From assembly GCA_003645435.1 (NCBI GenBank), contig QNFD01000161.1:1-6533 (forward strand): a stretch of DNA of 6,533 nucleotides, in the 5' to 3' direction. A program made the position numbers and the translations under genes. How positions within the stretch are numbered: position 1 is the stretch's first letter; each line of letters opens with the position of its first letter. Under the pieces are notes generated by a model. It had not been told where the DNA came from, did not search any database, and worked only from the letters and a program-made list of their open reading frames with translations. This DNA comes from Gammaproteobacteria bacterium. Its GTDB lineage: Bacteria; Pseudomonadota; Gammaproteobacteria; GCA-001735895. Of the stretch, positions 6,091 to 6,533 are shown in pieces.

Positions 6091-6187
6091 ACCCCCGGGA
6101 TTCCGGTGCCCACCGGGGTCTCGTCATCGTTTCAGGTTTGTTGAGAAGGTTGCCGGAATCCCGGGGGTGTTTCACAAGGACACACAC
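6072..6187. repeat. 35-bp inverted repeat (REP-like long hairpin)
   Basis: Arms 6072-6106 and 6153-6187 match at 33 of 35 positions when one is reverse-complemented, around a 46-bp spacer. The arms contain GTGTGTCCTTGTGAA and ACCCCCGGGATTCCGG. A second hairpin, CCGGTG-cc-CACCGG (6103-6116), uses the inner edge of the left arm and extends with wobble pairs to 6098-6120, so it would compete with the long stem. The left arm overlaps the third direct-repeat copy. Confidence 0.92.
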
Positions 6188-6204
6188 TCTTCCTGAATCG
6201 CCCC

Positions 6205-6336
6205 GGGTATTCCGGGTGGGCAGGTGGTCAGCTCGACTTCGAGCTCGAGCGTGGCAGTTGGCATGTGGTGGCAGCAGACCCGGATGCAGTCTTCTCCGGC
6301 GATACGAACTCGCTGTGGGAGCGGCTGATCGAGTGA
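6205..6336 (+). pseudogene. C-terminal remnant of a YqgE/AlgH (UPF0301) family gene
   Basis: The plus frame beginning at GGG 6205 encodes GYSGWAGGQLDFELERGSW, then HVVAADPDAVFSGDTNSLW and ERLIE before TGA (6334-6336). This matches the conserved C-terminal block of YqgE/AlgH proteins (GYAGWGPGQLE-EL---W-VVPAD---LF-----LW). The roughly 100 upstream residues are missing: upstream in this frame are only the inverted-repeat arm and a stop at 6142-6144. After the TGA the same frame continues LEPTGIQVDSR and on to TAA at 6394-6396. The TGA could be a CGA-to-TGA nonsense change in an older gene. YqgE function is poorly defined (AlgH is linked to alginate regulation). The break coincides with the end of the RAYT unit, so truncation by that insertion is the simplest explanation. 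Confidence 0.75.
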
Positions 6337-6431
6337 TTGGAGCCTACGGGCATTCAGGTGGATAGTAGACCATTCTTGACGGCCATGGCGTTCTAACAAT
6401 TCCTCTCTGACACCTGTTTTATCTCACGACG

Positions 6432-6533
6432 CTACCTTTCCCGCACGATGCAATGCTGCATCAAACAAAACCTGGCAGCCTGCCGCACAGTCTTCTTTGG
6501 TTGATGCAGCATTGCATCGTGCGGGAAAGGTAG
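6432..6533. repeat. Perfect 33-bp inverted repeat at the window end
   Basis: Arms 6432-6464 and 6501-6533 are exact reverse complements around a 36-bp spacer. Each arm contains its own hairpin, GATGCA-atgc-TGCATC, and the spacer contains GGCAG-c-CTGCC. The right arm touches the window end, so the repeat may continue. It shares no core with the RAYT repeats. Candidates are a MITE or transposon end pair, a second REP-type family, or a structured terminator; the sequence does not decide. Confidence 0.9.

Larger units (their letters stand above)
4703..6187 (+). mobile_element. RAYT transposase unit with flanking REP-like repeats
   Basis: The proposed element runs from the first GGGTCCAGGGACACACAC copy, through the Y1 transposase gene, to the last GGACACACACT at the end of the 35-bp inverted repeat. 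RAYTs are single-copy, domesticated IS200/IS605 relatives that are typically flanked by REP sequences. The edges are set by repeats, not by an empty-site comparison. Damaged reading frames on both sides (4613-4744 and 6205-6336) support an insertion here. Confidence 0.7.

Noticed and set aside
5885..6187. 100-codon minus-strand ORF with repeated GSQGHTPSQK.
   Set aside because: The peptide repeat only reflects the 30-bp DNA repeat being a multiple of three; most of the frame is repeat or inverted-repeat DNA and it has no family features.
5985..6365. 126-codon plus-strand ORF across the repeats.
   Set aside because: It begins in repeat DNA and overlaps, out of frame, the YqgE-like frame, which has recognisable conserved residues.
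6172..6399. 75-codon minus-strand ORF from TTG 6399.
   Set aside because: The opposite strand carries the YqgE/AlgH block; the start is TTG with AGAGG only about 2 nt away, and its C-terminus is translated repeat.

Overview
The window looks like a piece of a gammaproteobacterial chromosome, probably marine or environmental. The main reasons are a REP-associated tyrosine transposase (RAYT) of the type common in Gammaproteobacteria, an outer-membrane beta-barrel that implies a Gram-negative host, and mixed GC content. The taxonomic placement is inference; nothing in the window fixes a genus.

Left part (1-3398, minus strand): a three-gene leftward catabolic cluster. In order of transcription it encodes an FAD-dependent DAO/PuuB-like amine or imino-acid oxidoreductase (3380-2061), a DapA/N-acetylneuraminate-lyase-family class I lyase or dehydratase (2029-1145), and a mandelate racemase/muconate lactonizing enzyme (enolase superfamily) protein that runs off the left edge (964 to beyond 1). 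The chemistry suggests oxidation of an amino or imino acid, Schiff-base handling of the resulting 2-oxo acid, and alpha-proton abstraction from a carboxylate. The real substrate is not visible. The lyase lacks the dihydrodipicolinate-synthase arginine, and the enolase-superfamily protein lacks two usual catalytic positions, so both are probably not the textbook enzymes.

Divergent control region (3399-3631): contains a perfect 8-bp hairpin, a tandem imperfect repeat about two helical turns apart, several GTTAA motifs, and a 13-codon leader-like ORF with an ideal Shine-Dalgarno. Rightward from here lies an outer-membrane channel of the phenol-degradation meta-pathway (Phenol_MetA_deg) family (3632-4594), a plausible porin or transport partner of the cluster.

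Right part (4595-6533): a mobile, repeat-rich segment. A short ORF (4613-4744) runs into a 39-bp direct repeat. Then come the RAYT gene (4839-5807), a cluster of direct repeats with a GTGTGTCC core (5961-6090) and a 35-bp inverted repeat (6072-6106 / 6153-6187). Immediately after that lies the broken C-terminal end of a YqgE/AlgH-family gene in the plus frame (6205-6336, with coding-like sequence continuing past a TGA to 6396). The window ends in a perfect 33-bp inverted repeat (6432-6464 / 6501-6533) whose arms are themselves palindromic. The picture is a catabolic island next to a REP/RAYT insertion that has eroded neighbouring genes.
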